The notes: generated from the letters alone by a model not told the origin. A DNA stretch of 64,000 nt from RH-AL1 sp964244495 (GCA_964244495.1 CAXTIU010000015.1:1-64000); one strand, 5' to 3'. Positions 42,701 to 52,050 are shown, numbered from the stretch's first letter. Numbers and translations are program-made.

Positions 42701-43477
42701 ATGACATCCACAGGGCGATGCCCGCCGATCGCATGTCCGCACGTCCCGCCACCCTCCGCGCCAGCCCGAGGGGACGAGCGGACCGTGGATGGCGTGGCCG
42801 GGCGCGTGCTCGGACCGTTCCACAGGGGCGCCGCCCTGGTGAGCGCCGCGTTCGCCGCTTTGCGTGCCCTGCCGGACGCCGCCGACGCGCTCGCAGCGCT
42901 GCTCCGCGCGCCCGCCGCCGCGTCGGCGGATCTCGCCCGCGCCGTCGGAGCCTTGCGCAGCCTGGTCGAGGCGGCCGGCTCGCCCGAGGGCCGCAACCTG
43001 CTGATCCGCCGGCGGAGCGACGCGGCATGCTTCCTCGTCTTCGGCCTCGTGCGCCAGCGCTCCGGCGCGATCAGCGTGCAGCCCATCGAGATCGACCTCG
43101 CCGCCATCGCCCTCGCGGACCCGGACGCCGGTGTCCTCGACCGGCTGGAAGCGGCCGTTCGCGCCGGCGCGGCGGACGAGCACGGTCGCGCGGCCGTGCG
43201 CGAGCGCCTCGCGTCGCTGCGCGCGCGGGTCAGCGCGGCGACGAGCCGCCTCAGCGTCGTGAAGGCGCGCCTCGACGTCCAGACGCGCTTCCTGACGGCA
43301 ATGTTCGCGACCGGCGAGGCGGTGCCGCTGGCGCACCTGGCAAGCGACCTCGACCAGGCCCGGGCCCGGAGGATGGCGCTCGACATGCGCCGATCGCTGG
43401 GTGGGCAGGGGCTCACCACGGGCAACGGCGTGCACGCGGCGGTCAGCAGCCTGTTCGGGCGCCGGGACCCGGGCTGA
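42701..43477 (+). CDS. Protein with flagellin C-terminal-like helix, no filament domain
   Basis: A 258-aa protein encoded divergently from the flgB operon. Residues 25-160 are Ala/Arg/Leu-rich and match nothing I know. The last 90 residues run parallel to the C-terminus of the flagellin in this window: the segment SDLDQARARRMALDMRRSLG, then GQGLTTGN and SSLFG, aligns with DADLNEASTRLNALQTQQQLG, VQALSVAN and LKLF, and the preceding SRLSVVKARLDVQTRFLTAM aligns with SSNISLQATYTTSLTDSL. No N-terminal flagellin domain is present. It could be an export-competent flagellin paralogue, a regulator that mimics flagellin, or a filament or junction accessory protein. Start ATG 42701 is assumed. Confidence 0.6.
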   Translation: MTSTGRCPPIACPHVPPPSAPARGDERTVDGVAGRVLGPFHRGAALVSAAFAALRALPDAADALAALLRAPAAASADLARAVGALRSLVEAAGSPEGRNLLIRRRSDAACFLVFGLVRQRSGAISVQPIEIDLAAIALADPDAGVLDRLEAAVRAGAADEHGRAAVRERLASLRARVSAATSRLSVVKARLDVQTRFLTAMFATGEAVPLAHLASDLDQARARRMALDMRRSLGGQGLTTGNGVHAAVSSLFGRRDPG

Positions 43478-43829
43478 CCACCGCGCGACGTCCGGCGGTT
43501 GCCAACGCCACGACTATTAGGTATATTGACCGGATTCAACCTCGAAATCCGGTCAATATACCTTATTGGCGATCCGCTGGTGCCGGTCGACATCGGGCCG
43601 TGCCAAGGTCCGCGTCCGGCGACCCGGAAGCGGACCACCGTCAGCGTCCGGCGACCCCGCGCCTCGCCTCCGTCGCGTGCGCCGACACGGCGTGCCCGAG
43701 GTCGGCGAACGGTGACAGCCTACTGAATCACCGTCCTCGTGGGACCCGCCCGGCCGTCCGTCCGGCTTGGAAGACGACGTTTCGTGCGCCACCAACATAG
43801 CGTCCGTCGCGCGATCCCCGGATCGCGGC
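43478..43829. other. Gap between convergent genes
   Basis: 352 bp lying between the ends of the flagellin-C-like gene and the hybrid kinase gene. Its only clear content is the 18-bp inverted repeat at 43519-43563. The rest is GC-rich and I see no gene in it. Confidence 0.5.
43519..43563. repeat. Perfect 18-bp inverted repeat, AT-rich stem
   Basis: The arms AGGTATATTGACCGGATT and AATCCGGTCAATATACCT (43519-43536 and 43546-43563) are perfectly complementary around a 9-nt loop. It lies between two convergent genes, so a bidirectional transcription terminator is the simplest reading; there is no U-run, and the AT-rich composition stands out in this GC-rich region. Confidence 0.7.
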
Positions 43830-45473
43830 TCAAGCCGCCCGCACCGCGCCAGCGGCCGACTCAAGACCCCCGGAGCCGTCGACATCGCACGCGCCGGCCG
43901 CCGATGCGCCCAGGCTACCCCGCGCCACGCCCTCCAGCACCGCGTCCAGGGCATCGAGGTCGAGCGGCTTGGCGAGGCAACCGTCCATGCCGGCCGCCAG
44001 CGCGGCGGCGGTCCGGTCCGCCCGGACGTTGGCCGACAGCGCCACGATCGGCACGCGGCCGCGGGGATCGGGAGAGGCGCGGATCGCCCGCGTCGCGCTC
44101 AGGCCGTCGACGTAGGGCATCTGCAGGTCCATCAGCACGAGGTCGTAGGCGTGGTCGGCCGCCGCCATGATGGCGTCCGCCCCGTCGCCGACGACGTCGA
44201 CGCGATGGCCCCTCGCCTCCACCACGGCGCGCACCAGCTCCTGGTTGATCTTCACGTCCTCGACGAGCAGGATGTCGAGCGCCCGGAGCGGCGTCCCGGA
44301 AGGTCGGGGCCATCCGCGCAAGGTCAACGGCGCCGCCGGCAGGTCGATGGCGAACCAGAAGGTGGAGCCCACGTCCTTGGTGCTGGCGACGCCGATCGCG
44401 CCGCCCATCAGCTCCACCAGCGCCTTGGCGATGGCGAGCCCGAGCCCGGCGCCGCCGTGCGCCCTGCGGATCGTCCCGTCGACCTGCCGGAAGCGCTGGA
44501 ACAGGTTGGGGAGGTCGGCGGCGTCGATGCCGATCCCGGTGTCGGTCACGGTGAAGCGGACGGGGCCGTCCGGCGCGTCGAGGCCGATGCGCAGCGACAC
44601 CGACCCGCGCGGGGTGAACTTGATGGCGTTGTTGAGGAGGTTGAGCAGGACCTGACGCAGGCGCGCGTCGTCGCCGAGCACGCCAGCGGGCAGGCGATCG
44701 TCGAGCTCGACGTGCAGGGCGAGGTCGCCGGCCACCGCCGCCGCCTCCACCAGGGCGAGGCATTCGTCGACGAGGAGCGGCAGGGCGAAGGGTCGGGGCT
44801 CCAGGCGCAGGGCGCCGGAATCCGCCTGCGCGACGTCGAGGATGTCGTTGACCACGCTCAGCAGCGCGGCGCCCCCGCTGCGGATCCGCTCCGCCTTGCG
44901 CCGGCTCGCCGCCGACAGGTCGGACTCCGCCAGCAGGAGGTCGGAGAAGCCCAGGATGGCGTTCAGCGGCGTGCGGATCTCGTGGCTGACGGAGGCGAGG
45001 AAGTCGCCTTTCGCGCGGTTGGCGCGATCGGCCTCGGCCTCGGCGCGTCGGCGCGCCGTTTCCGCCTCAAGGAGCGAGGCTTCCATGCGCCGCAGCGACG
45101 CCTCCCTGTCGAGGAGCAAAGCGTCCAAGTCCCGGGGCGTCGCGAGCCGGTCGCGACGGTGCCCGGCCTCGCCGTGCGCCCAGCGCCGGACCCGGCCGTT
45201 CCAGGCGGCGGCACCGAATCCGAGCAGCGTGGCCGCGACGATGGCGACGACCACGCCGATGGTCCCGTCCCCCTCGCCCCGCTGGTCGGGGGATCGTTGA
45301 TCGCCGGCGACCTCGGCCGCCGTCGGGGGACTTGCGTGGTCGAACGTGACGAGGCGCAGCCCGTCGCTGCCGTGCGCCAGCGTGCAGCCGCCGGACACGC
45401 TCGCGGCGAGCACGGCTATCCGCACGGCGGCGCCGAGACGTGCAAAGCTTCCTCGGCTGCGCGGGTTTCCCAC
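43830..45473 (-). CDS. Hybrid sensor histidine kinase/response regulator
   Basis: A 547-aa hybrid kinase. There is an N-terminal signal or anchor, a short periplasmic loop and a transmembrane helix near residues 70-90 (TIGVVVAIVAATLLGFGAAA). A coiled coil follows, then HisKA with VSHEIRTPLNAILGFSDLL (catalytic His), and HATPase_c with NLLNNAIKFT, DTGIGI and GGAGLGLAIAK. A receiver domain with the phosphoacceptor in LVLMDLQMPYVDG and LAKPL near residue 505 ends the protein. No HPt domain is fused, and no cognate regulator gene is adjacent. The signal is unknown; the short periplasmic part suggests intramembrane or membrane-proximal sensing. Confidence 0.88.
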   Translation of the reverse strand: MGNPRSRGSFARLGAAVRIAVLAASVSGGCTLAHGSDGLRLVTFDHASPPTAAEVAGDQRSPDQRGEGDGTIGVVVAIVAATLLGFGAAAWNGRVRRWAHGEAGHRRDRLATPRDLDALLLDREASLRRMEASLLEAETARRRAEAEADRANRAKGDFLASVSHEIRTPLNAILGFSDLLLAESDLSAASRRKAERIRSGGAALLSVVNDILDVAQADSGALRLEPRPFALPLLVDECLALVEAAAVAGDLALHVELDDRLPAGVLGDDARLRQVLLNLLNNAIKFTPRGSVSLRIGLDAPDGPVRFTVTDTGIGIDAADLPNLFQRFRQVDGTIRRAHGGAGLGLAIAKALVELMGGAIGVASTKDVGSTFWFAIDLPAAPLTLRGWPRPSGTPLRALDILLVEDVKINQELVRAVVEARGHRVDVVGDGADAIMAAADHAYDLVLMDLQMPYVDGLSATRAIRASPDPRGRVPIVALSANVRADRTAAALAAGMDGCLAKPLDLDALDAVLEGVARGSLGASAAGACDVDGSGGLESAAGAVRAA

Positions 45474-45854
45474 CAGGGTGCATGATCCGCCTGACGGGTC
45501 GCGCGCCGCGCTCGCACCAGGAACATGGAAACCTTCATGGTTTCAGGCTCAGTCTGGCCCGAGGCACGTTGAAAATCCCTTACCCGTACCTCGCAAATGA
45601 TAGGATTGCTGCTCGGCGACAACCAAGCAAGCCGCTTATGGGAAGGCGCCGAAGCGGCGTAACCCACTGTTTGCAGGTTCTTTTCGTCGATCGACCCAGC
45701 GGCGCGCCAGGCTCCGGGACGCCTTTTGCCGCACCCGGACGCGCGATGCGGTGGCGGCCGGCGGCAACGCTCGCATTGCGGGCGCGAGAACCTATGTGGT
45801 TTCCATCGCGAGGATCAGGCGAGCCCAACAGGCCGCGTACCGAGGAGCGCCATC
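45474..45854. other. Divergent promoter region, 381 bp
   Basis: The region separates the divergent hybrid kinase and FAD/Fe-S dehydrogenase genes. It is AT-richer around 45530-45620 and carries a short inverted repeat GAAACC-N5-GGTTTC at 45528-45544. GAGGAG at 45842 is the ribosome-binding site of the dehydrogenase. No gene is supported. Confidence 0.4.
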
Positions 45855-48800
45855 ATGACGGCAGGAACCCCGCTCGAGCGCCGCCTCGAGGCGGCCGGTT
45901 GCGGCGATGTCCTGTTCGATCCCTTCTCGCGCGGACGCTACGCGACGGATGCCTCCGCCTACCAGATCATGCCGGTCGGCGCGGTGGCGCCGCGCAGCGT
46001 GGCGGAGGCCGAGACGGCGATCGGCGTCGCGCGCACGGAGGGCGTCTGCGTCACGGCGCGCGGCGGCGGCACCTCGCAGTCCGGTCAGACGGTCAACGAG
46101 GGCCTCGTCGTCGACTGCTCGAAATACCTCAACAAGGTGCTCGACCTCGACGTCGCCGCGCGCACCTGCCGGGTCGAGCCGGGCCTCGTGCTCGACGACC
46201 TCAACCGCCGGCTGAAGCCGCACGGCCTGTGGTTCCCGGTCGACGTGTCGACCGCCAGCCGCGCCACGATCGGCGGCATGGCCGGCAATAACTCCTGTGG
46301 CGGCCGCTCGCTCCGTTACGGGACGATGCGCGACAACGTCATGGGCATCGACGCCGTGCTCGCCGACGGCACGCCGGCCCGCTTCGCGACGCAGCGGGCC
46401 GACCTCGCCGACATGGCCGGCAACGACCCGCGCCGCGCCCTGTTCGCCGACCTGCTGAGGATCGGCGCCCGCGAGGCCGACGAGGTGGAGGCGCGCTTCC
46501 CCGCCGTGCAGCGCCGCGTCGGCGGCTACAACCTCGACGCGCTGGTGCCGGCGGGATCGCGCGGCAACGGTGACGGCACCGTCAACATGGCGCACCTGCT
46601 GGTCGGCTCGGAGGGCACGCTCGCCTTCTCCACCGCGCTCGACCTCAAGCTGTGGCCCCTGATGGGGCGGCGCGGGCTGGGCGTCTGCCATTTCGGCTCG
46701 TTCTTCGAGGCGATGGACGCGGCGCAGCACCTCGTGACCCTGAAGCCGATCGCCGTCGAGCTGGTGGACGCCACGATGCTCTCGCTCGCCGGCGAGATCG
46801 CGATGTTCAAGCCGACGCTGGACGCCTTCGTGAAGGGCGAGCCGGAGGCGCTGCTGCTCGTCGAGTTCGCCGAGGACGACGCCGGCAACGCCCGCCGCCT
46901 GCGCGAGCTGCACGAGATGATGGGCGCGCTCGGCTTCGGCTGGGACAAACCGCGCGCCAAGTGGGGCGGCGTCGTCGACGTGCTCGACGCCAAGCTCCAG
47001 GGCGCGATCGCCGACCTGCGAACGTCCGGCCTCAACATCATGATGTCCATGAAGGACGCGCGCAAACCCGTGTCCTTCGTCGAGGACTGCGCGGTGCCGC
47101 TCGCCCACCTCGCCGAGTACACGGAGAAGCTCACCGCCGTCTTCGCCAAGCACGGCACCAAGGGCACCTGGTACGCCCACGCCTCCGAGGGCTGCCTGCA
47201 CGTGCGCCCGGTGCTGAACCTGAAGCTGGAGAAGGATGTCCGCGCGATGCGCGCCATCGCCGAGGAGGCCTTCGCGCTGGTGAAGTCCTACAAGGGCTCG
47301 CATTCGGGCGAGCACGGCGACGGCATCGTCCGCTCCGAGTTCCACGCGACCATGTACGGCGAGCGGCTGGTGCGCAGCTTCGGCGAGGTGAAGGAGCGCT
47401 TCGACCCCGCGCGCGTGCTGAACCCGGGCAAGATCGTCGACGCGCCGAAGTTCGACGACCGCAGCCTGTTCCGCTTCAAGCCGGACTACGCGATCGAGCC
47501 GTTCGAGCCGGCGCTGGACTGGTCGGCCTTCCCCGGCGGCGCCAAGGGGCTCTCCGGCGCGGTCGAGATGTGCAACAACAACGGCGCCTGCCGCAAGCTG
47601 GCCGGGGGCGTGATGTGCCCGTCCTACCGCGCCACCCGCGACGAGAAGGACACCACGCGCGGCCGCGCCAACGTGCTGCGCCTCGCCCTGTCGAAGCAGC
47701 TCGGCCCCGACGCGATGACGTCGGAGGGCATGGCGGAGGCGATGAAGCTCTGCGTGTCCTGCAAGGCTTGCCGCTCCGAGTGCCCGACCGGCGTCGACAT
47801 GGCGCGCATGAAGATCGAGGTGCAGGCGGCCCGCCTCAGGGCCTACGGGCCGACGCCGCGCGACCGCCTCGTCGGCTACCTCCCCCGCTACGCCCGGCTC
47901 GCGGCAAGGGTGCCGTGGCTGCTCAACCTGCGCAACCGCGTGCCCGCCCTGGCGCGTCTCACCGAGCGCGTCCTCGGGCTGGCGGCGGGACGCTCGCTGC
48001 CGACGTGGCGCACCGACCGCTTCGAGCCGACCGACGTGGTGGTTGGACCCGAGGGCGGCCACGAAGTGGTGCTGTTCGCCGACACGTTCAACCGCGCCTT
48101 CGAGCGGGAAACGCTGGACGCCGCCCTGCGCGTGCTGGTGGCCGGCGGCTACCGCGTCCACCTGCCCCGCCCGGCCGACGGCTCGTCGCGGCCGCTGTGC
48201 TGCGGCCGCACCTTCCTGTCGGTCGGCATGGTGGAGGAAGCGAGGACGGAAGTCCGTCGATCGCTCGCCGCCCTGCTCCCCTACGTCGCCGCCGGCATGC
48301 CGGTGATCGGCCTGGAGCCGTCCTGCCTCCTCACGTTCCGCGACGAGGCGCTGGCGCTGCTGCCGGGCGAGGACGCCCGGCGCGTGGCCGGCAGCGCGCT
48401 GCTGTTGGAGGAGTTCCTGGCGAAGGAGGCGGACGCCGGGCGCCTCAAGCTCGACCTCCATCCCCTCGCGGCGAAGGCCGTGCTGCACGGCCACTGCCAC
48501 CAGAAGAGCTTTCGCGCGCTGGCGCCGGTGGAGAAGGTTCTCCGGCTCGTCCCGGGCCTGGAGCTGGAGACGATCGAGTCGAGCTGCTGCGGCATGGCCG
48601 GCGCCTTCGGCTATCAGGCGGAAACCGCCGGCGTCTCGTTGCGGATGGCGGAGCTGAGCCTGCTGCCGGCGGTGCGGCGGGCGCCGGACGCGATCGTCGT
48701 CGCCGACGGCACCTCGTGCCGCCACCAGATCCGCGACGGCGCGGAACGCGAGGCGCTGCACGTCGCCCGCGTGCTCGCCGCGAGCCTGGACGCGGAGCCG

Positions 48801-48863
48801 GTGCGCTCGCCGGCCGGGCACGGGGACGCGGTCGCCGCGACGGTGGGTGCCCGGCGGGGCTGA
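45855..48863 (+). CDS. Fused FAD-linked oxidase and Fe-S oxidoreductase (D-lactate/2-hydroxy acid dehydrogenase type)
   Basis: A 1,002-aa two-part dehydrogenase. The N-terminal half has the FAD_binding_4 motif (VTARGGGTSQSGQTVN, then TIGGMAGNNSCGGRSLRYG) and an FAD-oxidase C domain ending in HSGEHGDGIVRSEF. The C-terminal half has ferredoxin-like cysteines in MCNNNGACRKL and CVSCKACRSECPTGVDM and two CCG cysteine-rich domains (LCCGRTFLSVGM and SSCCGMAGAFGY). This GlcD-GlcF-like fusion oxidises a 2-hydroxy acid and passes electrons to the quinone pool at the membrane. The substrate (D-lactate, D-2-hydroxyglutarate or similar) cannot be read. GAGGAG precedes ATG 45855. Confidence 0.88.
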   Translation: MTAGTPLERRLEAAGCGDVLFDPFSRGRYATDASAYQIMPVGAVAPRSVAEAETAIGVARTEGVCVTARGGGTSQSGQTVNEGLVVDCSKYLNKVLDLDVAARTCRVEPGLVLDDLNRRLKPHGLWFPVDVSTASRATIGGMAGNNSCGGRSLRYGTMRDNVMGIDAVLADGTPARFATQRADLADMAGNDPRRALFADLLRIGAREADEVEARFPAVQRRVGGYNLDALVPAGSRGNGDGTVNMAHLLVGSEGTLAFSTALDLKLWPLMGRRGLGVCHFGSFFEAMDAAQHLVTLKPIAVELVDATMLSLAGEIAMFKPTLDAFVKGEPEALLLVEFAEDDAGNARRLRELHEMMGALGFGWDKPRAKWGGVVDVLDAKLQGAIADLRTSGLNIMMSMKDARKPVSFVEDCAVPLAHLAEYTEKLTAVFAKHGTKGTWYAHASEGCLHVRPVLNLKLEKDVRAMRAIAEEAFALVKSYKGSHSGEHGDGIVRSEFHATMYGERLVRSFGEVKERFDPARVLNPGKIVDAPKFDDRSLFRFKPDYAIEPFEPALDWSAFPGGAKGLSGAVEMCNNNGACRKLAGGVMCPSYRATRDEKDTTRGRANVLRLALSKQLGPDAMTSEGMAEAMKLCVSCKACRSECPTGVDMARMKIEVQAARLRAYGPTPRDRLVGYLPRYARLAARVPWLLNLRNRVPALARLTERVLGLAAGRSLPTWRTDRFEPTDVVVGPEGGHEVVLFADTFNRAFERETLDAALRVLVAGGYRVHLPRPADGSSRPLCCGRTFLSVGMVEEARTEVRRSLAALLPYVAAGMPVIGLEPSCLLTFRDEALALLPGEDARRVAGSALLLEEFLAKEADAGRLKLDLHPLAAKAVLHGHCHQKSFRALAPVEKVLRLVPGLELETIESSCCGMAGAFGYQAETAGVSLRMAELSLLPAVRRAPDAIVVADGTSCRHQIRDGAEREALHVARVLAASLDAEPVRSPAGHGDAVAATVGARRG

Positions 48864-49066
48864 GGCCAGCCGCCGCGTGCGCTGGGCCGCGCGACGTGGG
48901 ACCCTCGACTTGGAGCGCCGCGACTTGGGGCCGGCTTCCGCCGCGCCGCTTTCCCGCGAGGGGATGTCCCGCGGATCCGGGGATGCGGCTTCGTGGCGTA
49001 GGGGCCCGGACGTAGGGTTTTCGTTCGCCGTCGGTTATAGGGGGAACGACGCCGGACGATGCCTGG

Positions 49067-50560
49067 ATGACACGAGACGCGCTGACGCCGAACACGACGG
49101 AGACGTCGCCCGATCGCTTGATCGGGACCTGGACGCCGGCGGCGCGCCGCTTCCGGCGGCCGCGCCTTCGCGTCGGCCTGGCCGGACGCCTGCTCGTCCT
49201 CGTCGCCGTCTTCGTCATGATCGCGGAAGTGACGATCTACGTGCCGAGCGTCGCCAACTTCCGTTTCTACTGGCTGCGCAGCCATCTCAGCGCCGCCACC
49301 ACGGCCTCGCTGATCCTCGAGGCCGCCCCTGGATCCGTCCTGTCGGACGCGCTGTCGCGCGCGCTGCTCGACAGCGCCGCCGCCCGCCTCCTCGTGCTGG
49401 ACAAGGACGGCACGCGCCGGATCCTCGCGTCCGGCGACCTGCCGAGCAAGGTCGACGAGGTCGACGACCTGCGCACGAGCAGTTGGCCGGCGCTGTTCGG
49501 CGCGGCCTTCCGCACGCTGTCGGCGCCGCCCGGGCGCGTGCTGACCTTCATCAGTCCCATGCCGGCGGACGGCGGTGCCATCGAGGTGACGATGGACGAG
49601 GCCCGGCTTCAGCGCGCGATGCGCGGCTTCTCCAAGCGGCTGCTGATCTACTCGCTGATCGTGTCCGTGATCGTCGCGACGCTCGCGGCGCTGGCGATGC
49701 ACCGCATGATCCTGGGGCCGGTCCGCCGCCTGACGACGAGCATCGTCGACTTCGGCGCCGACCCGGATGATCGCGGGCGCATCATCGTCCCTTCCGGCCG
49801 CGCCCACGAGATCGGCCAGGCCGAGCGCGCGCTCGCGGTGATGCAGGAAGCCCTGGTGCTCGAACTCTCCCAGAAGAAGAACCTGACCAACCTCGGCCTG
49901 GCGGTGGCCAAGATCAACCATGACATGCGCAACATGCTGTCGTCGGCGCAGATCCTCTCGGACAGGCTCGCCGGGCTACCCGACCCGCTCGCCCAGCGGC
50001 TCGCTCCCAAGCTGGTCGCCACCCTCGACCGCGCCATCCGCTTCTGCGAGGCGACCCTGACGTACGGGCGCGCCGCCGACGAGCCGCCCTTCCCCCGCGT
50101 CCTCGCCCTCCGCGCCGTCGTCGCCGAGGCGGCGGAGACGGTGGCGCCGCTCGCCCACGGCCCCGTCCGCATCGAGAACGAGGTGCCGGCGGATTTCGAG
50201 GTGGTGGCGGACGCCGAGCAGATGTTCCGCGTCCTGCTCAACCTGCTGCGCAACGGCGTCGAGGCTTTGGAGCGCGCCGGCGCCTCGCCCGGGCGGTTGC
50301 CCGCCGTCACGGTGCGGGCCTGGAAGGAGAGCGGCGCGACGATCATCGAGGTGGTCGACACCGGCCCCGGCATCCCCGCGATGCTTCGACCCAAGATCTT
50401 CTCCGCGTTCCAGAACTCGACGCGTCCGGGCGGCGCCGGGCTCGGTCTCGCCATCGTCGCCGACTTGATCCGCGCGCACGGCGGCACCATCGTCCTCGGC
50501 ACCGCCGAGGTGGGCGCCCGTTTCCGCATCACCCTGCCCTGGCTTCCCGTGGCGCGTTGA
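49067..50560 (+). CDS. Membrane-bound HAMP sensor histidine kinase
   Basis: A 497-aa kinase with two transmembrane helices (about residues 38-58 and 188-211), flanking a periplasmic domain of about 130 residues. A HAMP domain follows (LGPVRRLTTSIVDFGADPDD). The H-box is unusual: AKINHDMRNMLSSAQIL, with H-D-x-R-N in place of H-E-x-R-T-P. HATPase motifs are NLLRNGVEAL, VDTGPGIP and GGAGLGLAIV. No response regulator gene is adjacent, so the partner is unknown. It follows the dehydrogenase gene by 203 bp on the same strand. Confidence 0.87.
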   Translation: MTRDALTPNTTETSPDRLIGTWTPAARRFRRPRLRVGLAGRLLVLVAVFVMIAEVTIYVPSVANFRFYWLRSHLSAATTASLILEAAPGSVLSDALSRALLDSAAARLLVLDKDGTRRILASGDLPSKVDEVDDLRTSSWPALFGAAFRTLSAPPGRVLTFISPMPADGGAIEVTMDEARLQRAMRGFSKRLLIYSLIVSVIVATLAALAMHRMILGPVRRLTTSIVDFGADPDDRGRIIVPSGRAHEIGQAERALAVMQEALVLELSQKKNLTNLGLAVAKINHDMRNMLSSAQILSDRLAGLPDPLAQRLAPKLVATLDRAIRFCEATLTYGRAADEPPFPRVLALRAVVAEAAETVAPLAHGPVRIENEVPADFEVVADAEQMFRVLLNLLRNGVEALERAGASPGRLPAVTVRAWKESGATIIEVVDTGPGIPAMLRPKIFSAFQNSTRPGGAGLGLAIVADLIRAHGGTIVLGTAEVGARFRITLPWLPVAR

Positions 50561-50699
50561 CCGCCGCCATGTCCGGAGCGCCGGACAGATCGCTCCACGC
50601 TTGCCATCCTGCCCGCGAAACGCTATCCAGCGGCGTCGCGAGAGACCATTCCCCTCCCCCAAGGCAACACGGCCTCGCCGTGTGCCTCTCACGCGGTAG

Positions 50700-50776
50700 G
50701 CGCCCGTAGCTCAGCTGGATAGAGCACTAGACTACGAATCTAGGGGTCAGGAGTTCGAATCTCTTCGGGCGCGCCA
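50700..50776 (+). tRNA. tRNA-Arg(ACG)
   Basis: A 77-nt cloverleaf with acceptor stem GCGCCCG/CGGGCGC, D-arm GTAGCTCAGCTGGATAGAGC, anticodon arm CTAGA-CTACGAA-TCTAG (anticodon ACG), T-arm GGAGTTCGAATCTC and encoded CCA. It follows the histidine kinase gene and borders a lower-GC segment. Confidence 0.96.
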
Positions 50777-50950
50777 CTCAATCACTGATTTTGCTGGATA
50801 GTTCTTTGCCAGCTGCTTCGCCGCATTTTCCAATTTCCGACGCGTTTTCCAACGGTTTCCAGTTTGACCCTTAGTGTTGCTCATCATCTCAGCCGCAGTC
50901 GCCGCGATCCTCACTTCGAGCTTTGCAATTGCGCCGTCGAAAAGCGTCAT
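50747..50950 (-). CDS. Possible small basic protein, doubtful
   Basis: A 67-codon frame with product MTLFDGAIAKLEVRIAAT and a basic TGNRWKTRRKLENAAKQLAK segment. Its 3' end runs into the tRNA-Arg gene, which supplies the last ten residues, so it was probably created by insertion of foreign DNA next to the tRNA. The surrounding 340 bp are clearly lower in GC than the rest of the window. I treat it as a relic rather than a trusted gene. Confidence 0.2.
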   Translation of the reverse strand: MTLFDGAIAKLEVRIAATAAEMMSNTKGQTGNRWKTRRKLENAAKQLAKNYPAKSVIEWRARRDSNS

Positions 50951-51118
50951 TCCACGGAAGCGCTGACTGTGCCGACGGAGACAAAGGGCTGAAAGCGAGG
51001 AAAGCCGACCGCAGACCGCCTACCAATGACGCCACAGACCAGGAATATACACTTAAGTCCGTGAACCGTCGTGACAAGCGAAATAATGCTGCACACTGTA
51101 TAGGTAAGTATAAATGGG
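50777..51118. other. Lower-GC segment between two tRNA genes
   Basis: 342 bp between tRNA-Arg and tRNA-Ala with visibly lower GC, including a TTTTCCAATTTCC stretch and AT-rich runs near 51045-51115. Apart from the doubtful frame at 50747-50950 nothing is recognisable. It looks like the remnant of an element integrated beside a tRNA gene. Confidence 0.45.
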
Positions 51119-51194
<76 letters not shown>

Positions 51195-51335
51195 GCCGTT
51201 TGTTCGGAGCCCTTGGGCTGGCTCCGCCGCGGCCGTTTCGTTGAGCCGAGGAGCGCCCGTATAGCCTCATCGCGGGGACCCGACAAGGGGCTTCGGACGC
51301 TTCGATCCCGTCCATCCACCCACAGGCCTCTCTAT

Positions 51336-51640
51336 CTAGGACGCGGCGAGGTCGTCCCGGATGCGCCCGTCGATGACCTCGCGCTCGGACTGGGCGAACG
51401 ACAGCAGCACGCCGGAGGTCGGCCGGCGCATGCCGGTGATCGTGTTGAAGCTCCGGGTCACGGAGACGAACGAGACCTTGGCGACGTCGAAGGTCTCGAC
51501 GGGCTTGGCGAAGCCGACGGGCGAGCCGGTCGACCTTGTCGGCCATCGCGACATCGACGCGACCGAACGCGAGGTCGGCAAGCAGCTCTTCAAGGCGGTC
51601 CGCTTCAGGGCGCCGCCGGGGTACCCGCCATCGTCGTAGT
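51336..51640 (-). pseudogene. Serine recombinase (resolvase/invertase) relic
   Basis: Fragments of a serine recombinase catalytic domain are spread over at least two minus-strand frames. One frame gives LLADLAFGRVDVAMADKVDRLARR, the other gives AKPVETFDVAKVSFVSVTRSFNT followed by TSGVLLSFAQSEREVIDGRIRD and a stop. Intact relatives read these as one chain (KVDRL.R...F..LVE.F....VSFVSVTQ.FNT...MGRL...VLLSFAQFERE). A YDDGGYPGG segment lies upstream in the first frame. Frameshift and early stop make it non-functional. It marks a former mobile element near the tRNA pair. Confidence 0.75.
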
Positions 51641-52050
51641 GCCGACGATGCGGGCGCCGGGCGCGTCGAATGACGTTCGATCCGGGTTCTGACCCATGAG
51701 CCGGCTGGCGGCACTCGTCTTCGACCATCCCGTCCCGCGCGAGTGCCGCCAGGCGATCCGGGACGCCGGAACGGAGCCGGAGCGCCTGACGGGGCATGTC
51801 GCGGCGCTGGCCTCGTCCGTGGCGCCGGTCGTGGCGGCCTGCCTGGCCATGAGCCGCCTCGGCGACGGCGTTCGCCGTTTGAGAGTCGATCGTCTCACGA
51901 ACAGTCGTTAGTCGGTTTTGGCGATTGCCGTCCCGTGAACAAGTGCATGTCGATGTTGTTCAACGATCGAGGATCGATGCCGAGCGCTCGGCGACAGTCC
52001 ATGTCGTGTTTCCCTCGGCTCAAGTCCGACAGATACGAGGACCCAACACC
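51641..52050. other. No recognisable gene
   Basis: 410 bp between the recombinase relic and the isocitrate-lyase-like pseudogene. A plus-strand frame at 51696-51911 could give a 71-aa product (MSRLAALVFDHPVPRECRQA...), but it has no recognised family and no ribosome-binding support. GAGGACCCAACACC precedes the pseudogene start codon at 52051. Confidence 0.35.

Noticed and set aside
51696..51911. 71-codon plus-strand frame near the recombinase relic
   Set aside because: No recognised family and no ribosome-binding site, in a region of decayed sequence.
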